Source: Amaricoccus macauensis_A (GTDB taxonomy: Bacteria; Pseudomonadota; Alphaproteobacteria; Rhodobacterales; Rhodobacteraceae). From it: a stretch of DNA of 64,000 bases. The translations under genes were made by a program, and so were the position numbers. Of this stretch, positions 8,459 to 16,776 are shown in pieces. The DNA lies in NCBI RefSeq assembly GCF_049800915.1, contig NZ_JBNAFY010000007.1, positions 196,945 to 260,944 of the forward strand, in the 5' to 3' direction. Every line of letters begins with the position of its first letter. Position 1 is the first letter of the stretch. The notes under the pieces were generated by a model. The model searched no databases. It was not told the origin of the DNA and worked only from the letters and a program-made list of their open reading frames with translations.

Positions 8459-9766
8459 ATGAACACTTACCCAAGGGCCGCCATTGTCGATGCGATCCGC
8501 AGCGTGCTCGAAGACCCGCTCGCTTCGCGGCATATGGCCGCATTCTCGCAAGACGCCCGGCTCAACGAAGACCTCCACCTCGATTCGGTGCTGGTACTCA
8601 ACCTCATCCTGCATCTCGAAACGGAACACGGCTTCGAAATCCCCGAGCGCGCCATGTCCAAGGACCATTTCTCCACGGTCGCGGATCTGGCGGATCTCAT
8701 CGCAGGCGCATCGGAAGCCAGTCCCGACGACCCAGCCTTCCGCCCCATCCCGGAAGAGGAAATCGACATCAAGGTGCATTGCGTGGTCAGCTGTCTCGCG
8801 GCTGGCATCAAGGCGAGAGGCTTCGATCACCGGCCGTTCTACATGGGGGTCTGGGATACCGGTTTCACCACCGGGCCAAACCACCGCATGACCTATCACG
8901 CCAAGGGCGTGACCCACGACCATTTCCTCCATTGGTTCGAACGCATCTACGGCGTCCCGGTGCATGGCTGGTACGACCATGCCGCCACGAAGGACGAGAA
9001 CCTTGCCAAGCTCGAACACCTGCTCGCGACCCGGACGGAGACCGAGCATGTCATGGTCATGCTCGACATGTTCCACCTGCCGGAACGCGAGAACAAGTTC
9101 AACCAGAACCCGTTTCCGCACTACGTCATGCTCGAGAAGACCGAGGATCCGGGCATGTGGTTCATGCATGATCCGGACTTCCGCTGGGAAGGTCGGCTGC
9201 CGCGTGCGACGATCCGCAACGCGATTGCCCAGCCCTCCGTTTCGGGAGGCTTCATCTACGACCGAAGCTTGGCCCATGGACCCGACAGGGACGCGGTGCG
9301 GGACTATTTCCTCGACACGTTCCAAGCCGACTGCATGCCGCTACTCGAAGCGGTCGTGAGCATCTTCCATGCGCATTCGGGAGATGCTGCCCTCCACCCG
9401 ACAGCGGACCTCGCACATGCCCTGCGCGAGCTTCCGGTCATCGGTATCCGCAAATACGCCTACGAGCACGGGTTTGCCTATTTTGGCCGCGCGCTTGGCA
9501 CATCGGAAGCTGAGTTCGAGGCCCGCTGCGACGAAATCGAAGAGCTTCAACAGGGCCTGCGCCGCCTGCACTACCTGGCTCTGAAGCTGGCCGAGACCGG
9601 CACACCGGAGACTGCCACGGAAGCACAGAGACTCATCGAAACACTCTGGCGGCTCGAACACCGGATCAAGTCGGCGCTTCGGGAGGAATTCGACCGCTGG
9701 GCCGAAGATGTGGCGCCTGCAGAACCCAATGGGGCGACCGCCGAATGCGTGAAGGAACGCGCATGA
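8459..9766 (+). CDS. fused AsbD-like aryl carrier protein and AsbE-like condensing domain
   Basis: The 435-residue protein combines two petrobactin functions that are separate proteins in Bacillus. Residues 1-85 are an acyl carrier domain with the phosphopantetheine site DLHLDSVLVLN (Ser43). From about residue 100 to the end lies an AsbE/DUF6005-like domain, rich in histidine and tryptophan (for example VWDTGFTTGPNHRMTYHAKG). AsbE transfers dihydroxybenzoyl groups from the carrier to spermidine. No stop, start or ribosome binding site separates the two parts, so the fusion is real in this sequence. The ATG lies two bases after asbC, and the end overlaps the next gene as ATGA. Confidence 0.85.
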   Translation: MNTYPRAAIVDAIRSVLEDPLASRHMAAFSQDARLNEDLHLDSVLVLNLILHLETEHGFEIPERAMSKDHFSTVADLADLIAGASEASPDDPAFRPIPEEEIDIKVHCVVSCLAAGIKARGFDHRPFYMGVWDTGFTTGPNHRMTYHAKGVTHDHFLHWFERIYGVPVHGWYDHAATKDENLAKLEHLLATRTETEHVMVMLDMFHLPERENKFNQNPFPHYVMLEKTEDPGMWFMHDPDFRWEGRLPRATIRNAIAQPSVSGGFIYDRSLAHGPDRDAVRDYFLDTFQADCMPLLEAVVSIFHAHSGDAALHPTADLAHALRELPVIGIRKYAYEHGFAYFGRALGTSEAEFEARCDEIEELQQGLRRLHYLALKLAETGTPETATEAQRLIETLWRLEHRIKSALREEFDRWAEDVAPAEPNGATAECVKERA

Positions 9767-10617
9767 AGATCTACATTTGCACGATATCCTTCCGGCATCA
9801 CCTTCTTTCACTCGAGGAGCTGGTTTCCTGGGCGGCTGCTACTGGCTTCGACGGCATCGAGCTTTGGGGTGCACATGCGCGCAATCTCGTGCAGGATCAT
9901 CGAGATGCACGCTGGCTGGCGGGACACGCCCTCGAAGTGCCGATGATAAGCGACTACCTCCCCCTCGACGATCCCCTGCAACTGGAAGCCCATGCGCTGC
10001 ATCTCGTCCACGCCGCAACCCGCTGGGGCGCCGGCAAGGTTCGAACCTTTGCAGGGCGGACTTCAAACAAGGAAACCTCGAGCGAAGCCCGGAAGGCGAT
10101 CGTGGCGGGCCTTTCCCGCGCGGCACGGATCTTCGACAATGAGGGACTGTCGCTGCTGGTCGAAACGCATCCCGGCACGCTGGCCGACAGCCTCGCTGCA
10201 ACGAGTGCCCTTGTTGCAGAGGTCGACCATCCTGCCCTCGGCGTCAATTTCGATGCGATCCACCTCTGGGAAGCCGGTGACGATCCGCTGGAGGCCCACA
10301 GACTCCTCGCGCCGCGCATTCGCCATCACCACCTGAAGAACGTCGCGCGGCGAAGCGATCTCCCGGTCTTCGCACCCGACAACATCTACAACGCCGCGGG
10401 CTGCCGGCGAGGGATCGTTCCGCTTCTGGAGGGAGCTTACGACTACCGACCACTGCTCGGGACGCTAGCACGGGATCAGGAATGCCCGGTATCTCTGGAG
10501 TGGTTCGGTCGCGACCCGTTTCACGTGCTGGCCGAGGATTGCCGTCGGCTTCGAGAGATCACCGGGCCAGCCGCGCAGACAGAGCCCTTGCACCATCCCC
10601 TCAGGCAACAGGCCTGA
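9763..10617 (+). CDS. asbF: 3-dehydroshikimate dehydratase, AsbF-like
   Basis: This 284-residue TIM-barrel protein of the sugar phosphate isomerase/epimerase superfamily would convert 3-dehydroshikimate to 3,4-dihydroxybenzoate, the aromatic part of petrobactin. Metal ligands of the family are visible: Glu in LLVETHPGT, Asp in GVNFDAIHLW, His in RHHHLKN and Glu in VSLEWFG. Length is close to that of known AsbF. The ATG overlaps the preceding stop codon (ATGA). A general isomerase of the same superfamily is possible on sequence alone, but the context makes AsbF much more likely. Confidence 0.87.
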   Translation: MKIYICTISFRHHLLSLEELVSWAAATGFDGIELWGAHARNLVQDHRDARWLAGHALEVPMISDYLPLDDPLQLEAHALHLVHAATRWGAGKVRTFAGRTSNKETSSEARKAIVAGLSRAARIFDNEGLSLLVETHPGTLADSLAATSALVAEVDHPALGVNFDAIHLWEAGDDPLEAHRLLAPRIRHHHLKNVARRSDLPVFAPDNIYNAAGCRRGIVPLLEGAYDYRPLLGTLARDQECPVSLEWFGRDPFHVLAEDCRRLREITGPAAQTEPLHHPLRQQA

Positions 10618-10630
10618 CCGCAGTCAGGCC
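10611..10630. terminator. shared hairpin at the asbF/trxB convergence
   Basis: GGCCTGAC and GTCAGGCC form a perfect 8-bp stem around the loop CGCA. The hairpin overlaps the last codons of asbF and of trxB, which converge with only six bases between them. There is no T-run on either side, so it may stop or stabilise both transcripts rather than act as a strong intrinsic terminator. Confidence 0.6.
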
Positions 10631-11598
10631 ACGCGGGATCGGGGTGCATCTTCCTCATCCTCCGAGACGCTCGCCAGGAACCGCTCGGCCTCCAGCGCGG
10701 CCATGCAGCCCATACCGGCGGATGTGACGGCCTGTCGGTAGACGTGGTCCGTCAAATCGCCCGCGGCAAAGACGCCCGGGACGGAGGTCTCGGTAGAGCC
10801 GGGCCGAGTAACCACATATCCGCCATGATGGGTTTCGAGCTGATCCCGCACCAGTTCTGACGCCGGGGCATGGCCGATAGCGATAAAGACGCCATCGCAG
10901 GGCAACTCGGTGATCGCACCCGAGGAGACGTCCTTCGCCCTTACGCCTTGCACGCCGGGCGGGTTCCGGGAACCGAAGACCTCGCTCAATTCGTGGTTCC
11001 ACAGCACCTCCACTTTGGGGTGGTTGAAGAGGCGGTGTTGCAGGATTTTCTCGGCCCGGAGCGTGTCCCGCCGGTGTATCAGCGTGACCTTCGCGGCGAA
11101 GTTTGTGAGAAACAGCGCTTCCTCGACGGCCGTATTGCCGCCGCCGATCACCACGACCTGCTTGCCCCGGTAGAAGAACCCGTCGCAGGTCGCGCAGGCC
11201 GACACGCCGAAGCCCTTGAAAGCCTCTTCGCTGGGCAGACCGAGCCATCTGGCCTGGGCGCCTGTGGCGAGGATCACGGCATCGGCGGAGTAGGTCAAGC
11301 CGCTGTCCCCCGTTGCCGTGAAGGGGCGGTGCGAGAGATCAATCGACTGGATGTAGTCGGAGACGATCTCGGTTCCGACTTCGCGGGCGTGGGTTTCCAT
11401 CCGGGCCATCAGTTCGGGGCCCTGGACCATCGAGTCTCCGGGCCAATTCTCCACCTCGGTCGTGATCGTGAGCTGGCCGCCCGGCTGGATGCCTTGCACG
11501 AGGACGGGCTGGAGCATCGCGCGACTGGCATAGACGGCGGCGGTATAACCGGCGGGGCCGGACCCGATGATGAGGATCTTGGTGTGCTTGTGTGCCAT
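10624..11598 (-). CDS. trxB: thioredoxin-disulfide reductase
   Basis: This 324-residue FAD enzyme passes electrons from NADPH to thioredoxin. The FAD motif GSGPAG is at residues 12-17, the redox-active CATC at 135-138, the NADPH motif GGGNTA near 152, and the C-terminal FAD motif AAGDLTDHVYRQA near 285. Length and motif spacing are typical of the low-molecular-weight class. It converges on the siderophore operon and lies downstream of the AhpD-like gene on the same strand. Confidence 0.96.
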   Translation of the reverse strand: MAHKHTKILIIGSGPAGYTAAVYASRAMLQPVLVQGIQPGGQLTITTEVENWPGDSMVQGPELMARMETHAREVGTEIVSDYIQSIDLSHRPFTATGDSGLTYSADAVILATGAQARWLGLPSEEAFKGFGVSACATCDGFFYRGKQVVVIGGGNTAVEEALFLTNFAAKVTLIHRRDTLRAEKILQHRLFNHPKVEVLWNHELSEVFGSRNPPGVQGVRAKDVSSGAITELPCDGVFIAIGHAPASELVRDQLETHHGGYVVTRPGSTETSVPGVFAAGDLTDHVYRQAVTSAGMGCMAALEAERFLASVSEDEEDAPRSRVA

Positions 11599-11686
11599 GG
11601 GGGTATCCGGTTCTCCGCGCGCGAGGCCGGGTTGGCCGCGGGCTCCATCGCGAGATCATTGATTGAGTGAAGGGGAGCTTCATCGA

Positions 11687-11710
11687 CCGGGCGAAGCTTC
11701 GTCCGCCCGG
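11687..11710 (-). terminator. hairpin downstream of the AhpD-like gene
   Basis: CCGGGCG and CGCCCGG form a 7-bp stem enclosing a smaller CGAAGCTTCG palindrome, just past the stop codon of the minus-strand gene ending at 11725. No strong T-run follows, so termination activity is only a suggestion. Confidence 0.4.
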
Positions 11711-11724
11711 CCAGTGCGGGAGTG

Positions 11725-12417
11725 TCAGGCTGCGGGGGCGGTAGCCTTTTCCGGCTCGACCCTCGCCGCACGTTCAGCCTCACCCACCTCGGCGAAGCGG
11801 CTTGCAAAGGCCTCGATATCCTCCACCGTGAGCCCCTCGACGGCGTTCCACTGCTTCTGGTTGTACTCGTTCGATTCCAGATCGGTCCAGAAGCTGTCGT
11901 TGAGGCGATTGATCATGTTGAACATCGCCGAGGCCATCGAGATCTCGACGATCTCCGATTCGGTGAAGTTCGCCTTCATGTTGTCCCAGACCTCCTTGTC
12001 CCGCGCCGCGGTGTTGTTGGTCATGGCTTCGGCCCAAGCGATCGCCGCCCTGTCGCGTTCGTTGAAAAGCTGACTTGTCTTGTAGGTGTCGTCGGCCATC
12101 GCTTCCAGCTCCTCGTCGGAAATGCCAAGCCCCTGGCCGAAGACCGAGGTATGCGCGGTGCAATAGGCGCAGGCATTGGCCATCGAGGTCTTGATGCAGG
12201 CCAGCGCGCGCAGGCGGGACTCGCTGGTTGCGCCGAGCCCCGGCTGGCGAACAGCCGCGACGAGACCGCCGAACCAGCGTGCGATATAGGGGCTGTGGGT
12301 CGCCAGGATCCGCTGGAGATTGGCCGTGCGCCCGAGGAACTTGTCGGAGCCCTCGTAAATCATCTTCACGGTTCCCGTGGCCTCTTCATGGCTCAGGCCA
12401 GACAGTCTCTGTGACAT
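11725..12417 (-). CDS. carboxymuconolactone decarboxylase / AhpD-like protein
   Basis: The 230-residue all-helical protein has the AhpD-type redox motif ACAYCTAH with Cys83 and Cys86 in the SMANACAYC helix. Such proteins act as alkylhydroperoxidases or disulfide reductases, and some are simple companions of catabolic operons. A GGGAGG ribosome binding site precedes the ATG. It is encoded just downstream of an unknown protein on the same strand and upstream of trxB. A redox role linked to trxB or to the monooxygenase locus is possible but is only an inference. Confidence 0.75.
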   Translation of the reverse strand: MSQRLSGLSHEEATGTVKMIYEGSDKFLGRTANLQRILATHSPYIARWFGGLVAAVRQPGLGATSESRLRALACIKTSMANACAYCTAHTSVFGQGLGISDEELEAMADDTYKTSQLFNERDRAAIAWAEAMTNNTAARDKEVWDNMKANFTESEIVEISMASAMFNMINRLNDSFWTDLESNEYNQKQWNAVEGLTVEDIEAFASRFAEVGEAERAARVEPEKATAPAA

Positions 12418-12472
12418 TGGTATCCTCCCGGTTTCTCTTGTGATGTGATTGGTTTCGATGTCCGCGCAGGTG

Positions 12473-13246
12473 TCAGACCGCCTCGCGGATCGCCGGCGTC
12501 ACGCTCCTCTCGCGCACCGGTGGCCAGACGCGCCGACCGGCATGGGGGCTTCCCGGAGCGTGAGTGACGTATTCGAGCACGTGCCGACCCCGCCAGTCCT
12601 CATTCCTATCGGCCGCGACGAAGCGGTGTTCGAAGCTGCTGTCGCCCTCGGGCAAATCGGTGAACTCCCAGAGAACGCCGTGCTTGGGCCAGCCCGCGAT
12701 CGACAACAACTTGCGCCCGCGGATCATGCCCGGCGTCACTGAGACCCGCGAAAAACGTTCCGCCCTGTACCAGCGGGCAAGCTCGAACTCGTCTTCCGGC
12801 CTGTCGGCATTGTAGTTGCCGAGCTGCATCGCTGGCGGCGGCCCCACTCCGTAAGGCGAGGCCCTCTGCTCTGGCGAATTGACCACCTGCTCCTCGATGA
12901 AGACCGCCCTGCGGACGTTTCGGAAGGCCGCCAGTCGGTCGGAATATTCTCCGGCAAGGGCGTCGAGCGGGTTGTCCGGGGCAAAGAAGACCTCCGGAGA
13001 AGCCGCTGTTGTCAGAATGACATTCTGCCAACCGGAGGGAACAGACGGGTCCGTGATTTCCCGACGCTGGGGCGCACCGGCAATGTAAGGTTTGTCCGGG
13101 ATCGCGACGATGTCGTAGTGGCCTGTCCAGCAGACGCCGGGGGCCGATTGAACCGCAGGCAGGTAGACATCATGCAACCACCGCCAGGTTTCCGCGCGGC
13201 AGCCCTCGTCGAGATCGAACCATTCTGCCAGAATCACTTCGCCCAC
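12473..13246 (-). CDS. uncharacterised protein, possible tandem dimeric alpha-beta barrel
   Basis: I do not recognise this 257-residue protein with certainty. It has no signal peptide or membrane segment. The two halves each contain a pattern of strand-helix-strand ending in a hydrophobic strand (for example VCWTGHYDIVAI near residue 38 and RGRKLLSIAGW near 170), which suggests two ferredoxin-like units as in EthD or YciI-type proteins. The start is GTG, preceded by a GGGGTGG stretch. It neighbours the AhpD-like gene and the enol-lactonase-like gene, so a part in the same catabolic route is plausible. Confidence 0.45.
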   Translation of the reverse strand: MGEVILAEWFDLDEGCRAETWRWLHDVYLPAVQSAPGVCWTGHYDIVAIPDKPYIAGAPQRREITDPSVPSGWQNVILTTAASPEVFFAPDNPLDALAGEYSDRLAAFRNVRRAVFIEEQVVNSPEQRASPYGVGPPPAMQLGNYNADRPEDEFELARWYRAERFSRVSVTPGMIRGRKLLSIAGWPKHGVLWEFTDLPEGDSSFEHRFVAADRNEDWRGRHVLEYVTHAPGSPHAGRRVWPPVRERSVTPAIREAV

Positions 13247-13531
13247 GTCGTTTCCACCCCCATTCCAGCTGTTTTCATGCGCACTGGTTCCAAGCCCGTT
13301 GCGCCTCTGTTGTGGAGAAATAGCAAACGCTATCCGATTGTAATAGCTAGATTATCTTATGATATCCATCAGAAATTAAGATAGATAATATTGATTTTCA
13401 TCTCAAATTTCGAAAACGCTCGTATCCGCGGCCGGCTTCCAAGCAATCGAACAGGACGGGGCCGCACCCAGCACCCTCGCTTAGCGCGGCCTCTCAGAAA
13501 TTGTCATGAGAAGAGGTCTACCCTCCGACGA
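13247..13531. promoter_or_regulatory. AT-rich upstream region with inverted repeat
   Basis: No gene is seen. The stretch at 13350-13395 is much richer in A and T than its surroundings. It holds an imperfect inverted repeat, ATTATCTTA with TAAGATAGATAAT, which could be an operator. It lies upstream of the minus-strand unknown protein and AhpD-like genes. Confidence 0.4.
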
Positions 13532-14320
13532 TCAGACTACCGCCGGGCCCTCCTCCAATTCAAGAAAGCCCATGAGCGAAACGACAAAACACTCTGGATT
13601 GTCGGCGTTGATGATGTGTTTTGCCCCCGGAACAGTCGCGAACCTCCCATTTGGCGTTGCCGAGGCCATGGCGCGCATGGTGTCCGGTGATGCCGCCAAA
13701 TCGTGTTCGCCGGCTATGAAGAAGGTCGGCACAGTCATGTTGCCGAGGTGCCGCAGGTAGTCGAGCCCCATCAGCGCATTGGCGCAGCCGCGGTAGCCTT
13801 CCTCGGTCGTGCTCAGGAACCCCTCGCGCAGCTTGCCCTCGCGGGCGGGGTGAGCCGCCCGGATGTCGTCACTGAGCCACATGCCGACGGTGCTGTTCCA
13901 GACCGCCTCGATCCCGCCCGCCTCAAGCTTGGCAAGGCGGTCGTGCCAGTTCTGGACGAAGGGTGGAGGCGCGTCGGCGCGCGCCGCGCAACAAACTACG
14001 CGCTCGACCCGTTCCGGCGCGGTCAGCCCCATGCCCAGCGCGGTCATTCCGCCGAGGGACAACCCCATGACGGTCGCCTTCTGCACGCCATGCGCGTCGA
14101 GAACCTCGAAGGCATCCGCCACCAGATCGTCAAAGGAGTAAGGCGAGGGAAACGTCGGGCTTCTGCCGTGTCCGCGCGTATCGAAACGGATGACCCTGAA
14201 ATATCGCTCCAGCAGCGGCACTTGGGCATCCCACATCTCCTGGGTCGCGCCGAGGCTGTTCATCAGCAGAAGAGCCGGTGCGTGTTTCGGGCCAGAAGCG
14301 ACGGTGTACAGCTTTGTCAT
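13532..14320 (-). CDS. alpha/beta hydrolase, 3-oxoadipate enol-lactonase-like
   Basis: The 262-residue protein begins like PcaD enol-lactonases and has the oxyanion motif NSLGAT, the RFDTRGHGRS loop around residues 45-53, the nucleophile elbow GLSLGG with Ser88, an acid in GEHDLAAS and the terminal histidine in PGAKHIINAD. PcaD hydrolyses the enol-lactone of the beta-ketoadipate pathway, but no other gene of that pathway is present, so this enzyme may open a different lactone or ester. It diverges from the luciferase-like monooxygenase gene and probably acts with it. Confidence 0.75.
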   Translation of the reverse strand: MTKLYTVASGPKHAPALLLMNSLGATQEMWDAQVPLLERYFRVIRFDTRGHGRSPTFPSPYSFDDLVADAFEVLDAHGVQKATVMGLSLGGMTALGMGLTAPERVERVVCCAARADAPPPFVQNWHDRLAKLEAGGIEAVWNSTVGMWLSDDIRAAHPAREGKLREGFLSTTEEGYRGCANALMGLDYLRHLGNMTVPTFFIAGEHDLAASPDTMRAMASATPNGRFATVPGAKHIINADNPECFVVSLMGFLELEEGPAVV

Positions 14321-14678
14321 GCCTTATCAACTTTCCTTGCATGGGGCGCCAGGGCGCCCCGTTTATCGTTCCCGGATCCGGTCCGGCCCGGCCCGGAGAT
14401 CGGGCCTTGCGGTCCATCGGAAATCCATTCTGGACAAGGAGAGCTCAGCCCCCCGGTTCGGTTCCAGACTAGGCACAAACGTGCCATACCCGGAAATTAT
14501 AATGACCGCTATGCCCCTTCAGGAAAATCGATAGCGGCCTACACTGTGCGGGCGACGGGTCACCTTGGTGCAGACAACTCCGAGACCATCAATATTTTCG
14601 ATGGATAGCATTCGAAACTTTCAATTTTTTGGCTGGTCTTTGTCCGTCAGACTGCGTCCAGAAGCCGAGGAGACCTTG
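14321..14678. promoter_or_regulatory. divergent promoter region with perfect hairpin
   Basis: This 358-base region separates the divergent hydrolase and monooxygenase genes and contains no gene. At 14343-14360, GGGGCGCC and GGCGCCCC form a perfect 8-bp stem with a 2-base loop, lying in the likely 5' leader of the hydrolase. An AT-rich stretch at 14585-14640 precedes the monooxygenase. Confidence 0.4.
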
Positions 14679-15782
14679 ATGAAACTTTCGTTTTTCACCA
14701 TGCCCATCCACCCGTTGGACAAGCCCTATGCGCAAAGTCTCGCGGAAGACCGGGAGGCATTCATACTGGCCGACAAGCTTGGGTATGCGGAGGCCTATTG
14801 CGGCGAGCATACGACCGACCGGGCCGAGATCATTACCTCCTGCGTGGCCTTTCTCGCCAGCCTTGCCTACGAGACCAAGTCCATCCGTCTCGGCACCGGG
14901 ACGGTTAACATGCCGAACTCGCATCCGGCTCGCATTGCGGCGGAAGTGGCGATGCTGGACCACATGCTCGAAGGCCGGCTCAACTTCGGCATTTCGCCCG
15001 GCGGGCTGATGTCCGACGCCGAGATCTTCGGCTCAATGGACAAGGACCGCAACGCGATGTTCCTTGAGAGTATCAACATGGTGCTCGACATCTGGGCCGG
15101 AAATGCACCCTACGATCTCTCCGGCGACTTCTGGCAGGTTTCCACTGCCCGGACGATGATGCCTGAAATCGGTCAGGGCGAGATCATGAAACCCTACCAG
15201 AAACCGCACCCGCCCATCGTCGGCACGGCCGTCGCGCCGTTCTCGAAGGGTGTCACGGCAATGGCCGAACGCGGCTGGCAGCCGATCTCAGGCAACTTCC
15301 TCCTGCCCAAATGGGCCGCGTCCCACTGGCCGAAATATGTCGAGGGTTGCCGGAACGCCGGGATCACCCCGGACTACGAGGACTGGCGCGTGGCCAAGAA
15401 CATCTGCGTCGCCGACGACATGGAAACCGCCCGCGCCTACGCCCGCGACCCGGGAAGTCCCTATGTGCTCTACTACTCCCAGCTCCTGACCAAGATGCGG
15501 GCCGGCGGGCGGCTAAACCTATTCAAGGAAGACCAGTCCATGCCCGATGAGGATGTGACGCTGGAATACGTCCTTGATCGCCTGGTGATCCATGGCGATC
15601 CGGGGTCCGTCGCAGATCAGCTTCTGGCACTGCGTGAAGTCACCGGCCCCTTCAAGCATCTCGTCTATGCCGGGCACGACTGGACCGATTACGATCTTGG
15701 CCGCCGCTCCATGATCCTCATGGCCGAAAAAGTTCTCCCGCTTCTTGAGAACGCCACCAGCCGCGAGGCGGCCGCAGCCTGA
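14679..15782 (+). CDS. luciferase-like (LLM class) flavin monooxygenase
   Basis: The 367-residue protein is a bacterial luciferase-like monooxygenase. It starts MKLSFFTMPIHP and carries EAYCGEHTTD, the GTGTVNMPNSHPARIAAEVA strand-helix and LNFGISPGG, all typical of the flavin site. It resembles the group often labelled limonene 1,2-monooxygenase, but the substrate cannot be inferred. These enzymes take reduced FMN from a partner, and a flavin reductase gene lies at 16773. The ATG is preceded by GAGGAG. A strong terminator follows directly. Confidence 0.83.
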   Translation: MKLSFFTMPIHPLDKPYAQSLAEDREAFILADKLGYAEAYCGEHTTDRAEIITSCVAFLASLAYETKSIRLGTGTVNMPNSHPARIAAEVAMLDHMLEGRLNFGISPGGLMSDAEIFGSMDKDRNAMFLESINMVLDIWAGNAPYDLSGDFWQVSTARTMMPEIGQGEIMKPYQKPHPPIVGTAVAPFSKGVTAMAERGWQPISGNFLLPKWAASHWPKYVEGCRNAGITPDYEDWRVAKNICVADDMETARAYARDPGSPYVLYYSQLLTKMRAGGRLNLFKEDQSMPDEDVTLEYVLDRLVIHGDPGSVADQLLALREVTGPFKHLVYAGHDWTDYDLGRRSMILMAEKVLPLLENATSREAAAA

Positions 15783-15800
15783 AGGTCCCCCCCAGCCTCG

Positions 15801-15835
15801 AGGCCCGCGACATCCCGGATGTTGCGGGCCTTTTT
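15801..15835 (+). terminator. intrinsic terminator of the monooxygenase gene
   Basis: AGGCCCGC pairs with GCGGGCCT and ACAT with ATGT inside it, followed directly by TTTTT. It is placed 18 bases after the monooxygenase stop codon. Confidence 0.88.
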
Positions 15836-15914
15836 CGTTGCGGCACTGCGAAAGGAGTGTCCTGCCCGGATCGTGCCCCACACGCGCTGATGTCTGCCGT
15901 TCCCATACCCGGCA

Positions 15915-15950
15915 GAAAAAACCCGCCCGCGGCGCGGGGCCGGGGCGGGT
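15915..15950 (-). terminator. intrinsic terminator of the BKACE/flavin reductase genes
   Basis: Read on the minus strand, ACCCGCCC and GGGCGGGT form a GC-rich stem followed by TTTTTT. It lies about 45 bases past the stop codon at 15997, and with the plus-strand terminator separates the two converging units. Confidence 0.85.
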
Positions 15951-15996
15951 GAGATGGGGCTCTTGGGGAGGTAGAGCCCCTGGGGAGGTCGAGAGT

Positions 15997-16776
15997 TCAG
16001 AGGCCCAGTGCACACAGGGCCGAGTGAACCTCCCGAACACGGGCCGCATTGTCCGGCGCCAGTGTACCATCGGCGTTCTGCAACGAGTTCTCGAAGCCGA
16101 CGCGAGCCTTGCCACCGCGCTTGACGGCCTCGACTAGGCTTTCTGTTTCTGCATCGCCGAACGCGCAAAGCATCCAGTCGAAGCTGTAGGCCTTCGCCCT
16201 CTCAAGCGGGGCGAGATACTCCTCGAGCGGCCGGGCCGCGGCAGATCCTTCGGCATATGTGCCGCGGACCAGTTGAAGCAGGTGATGGCGGCCGGGGATC
16301 CGGGCCGTGTCGACCGCCGCAATGAAATCGGTCACTTCCTCAGGGGAATAGAGGATGTGCTGCACGGACACGCCTTCGCTTTGCGCCCAGTGGTAGAAGT
16401 CTGACGCCGCTACCCAGTCCTCTGGGGCACGCACCATCTCGCGCATCGCCACCGAGACATGCCGCGGCCGGAGCGCCCGGATCATGGCCCGCTGCGCCTC
16501 CGCATCGTAGCACCCGGCGGATTCTGAGGTGACCTGCAGATACATGCCCGGAACCACTTTGGAGAGACGGTTCAGCAGGTTGCGGTAGCGTTCCGGGTCG
16601 ATGAGATGATCACCAGCCTCATCGCGCACATGCAGGTGTATGCCATCGGCACCCGCGGCCTGGCAGTCGCGCGCGGTCGAAATCAGTTCTTCGTCGGTGA
16701 TCGGCAAGGCAGGATGATCCGCCTTGCCCCGGCGCGCCCCATTGGGCGCGACCATTAGTCGAGGCAGTCTGGTCAC
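15997..16776 (-). CDS. BKACE (3-keto-5-aminohexanoate cleavage enzyme) family protein
   Basis: This 259-residue DUF849 protein belongs to the beta-keto acid cleavage enzymes, zinc-dependent TIM barrels that split a beta-keto acid with acetyl-CoA into acetoacetate and an acyl-CoA. The metal-binding motif GIHLHVRD (His47 and His49) follows AAGADG, and the LQVTSESAG and RPRHVSVAMRE strands are typical. It is slightly shorter than many members. It overlaps the flavin reductase gene by four bases, so the two are translationally coupled. A beta-keto acid made by the monooxygenase route would be a natural substrate. Confidence 0.83.
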   Translation of the reverse strand: MTRLPRLMVAPNGARRGKADHPALPITDEELISTARDCQAAGADGIHLHVRDEAGDHLIDPERYRNLLNRLSKVVPGMYLQVTSESAGCYDAEAQRAMIRALRPRHVSVAMREMVRAPEDWVAASDFYHWAQSEGVSVQHILYSPEEVTDFIAAVDTARIPGRHHLLQLVRGTYAEGSAAARPLEEYLAPLERAKAYSFDWMLCAFGDAETESLVEAVKRGGKARVGFENSLQNADGTLAPDNAARVREVHSALCALGL

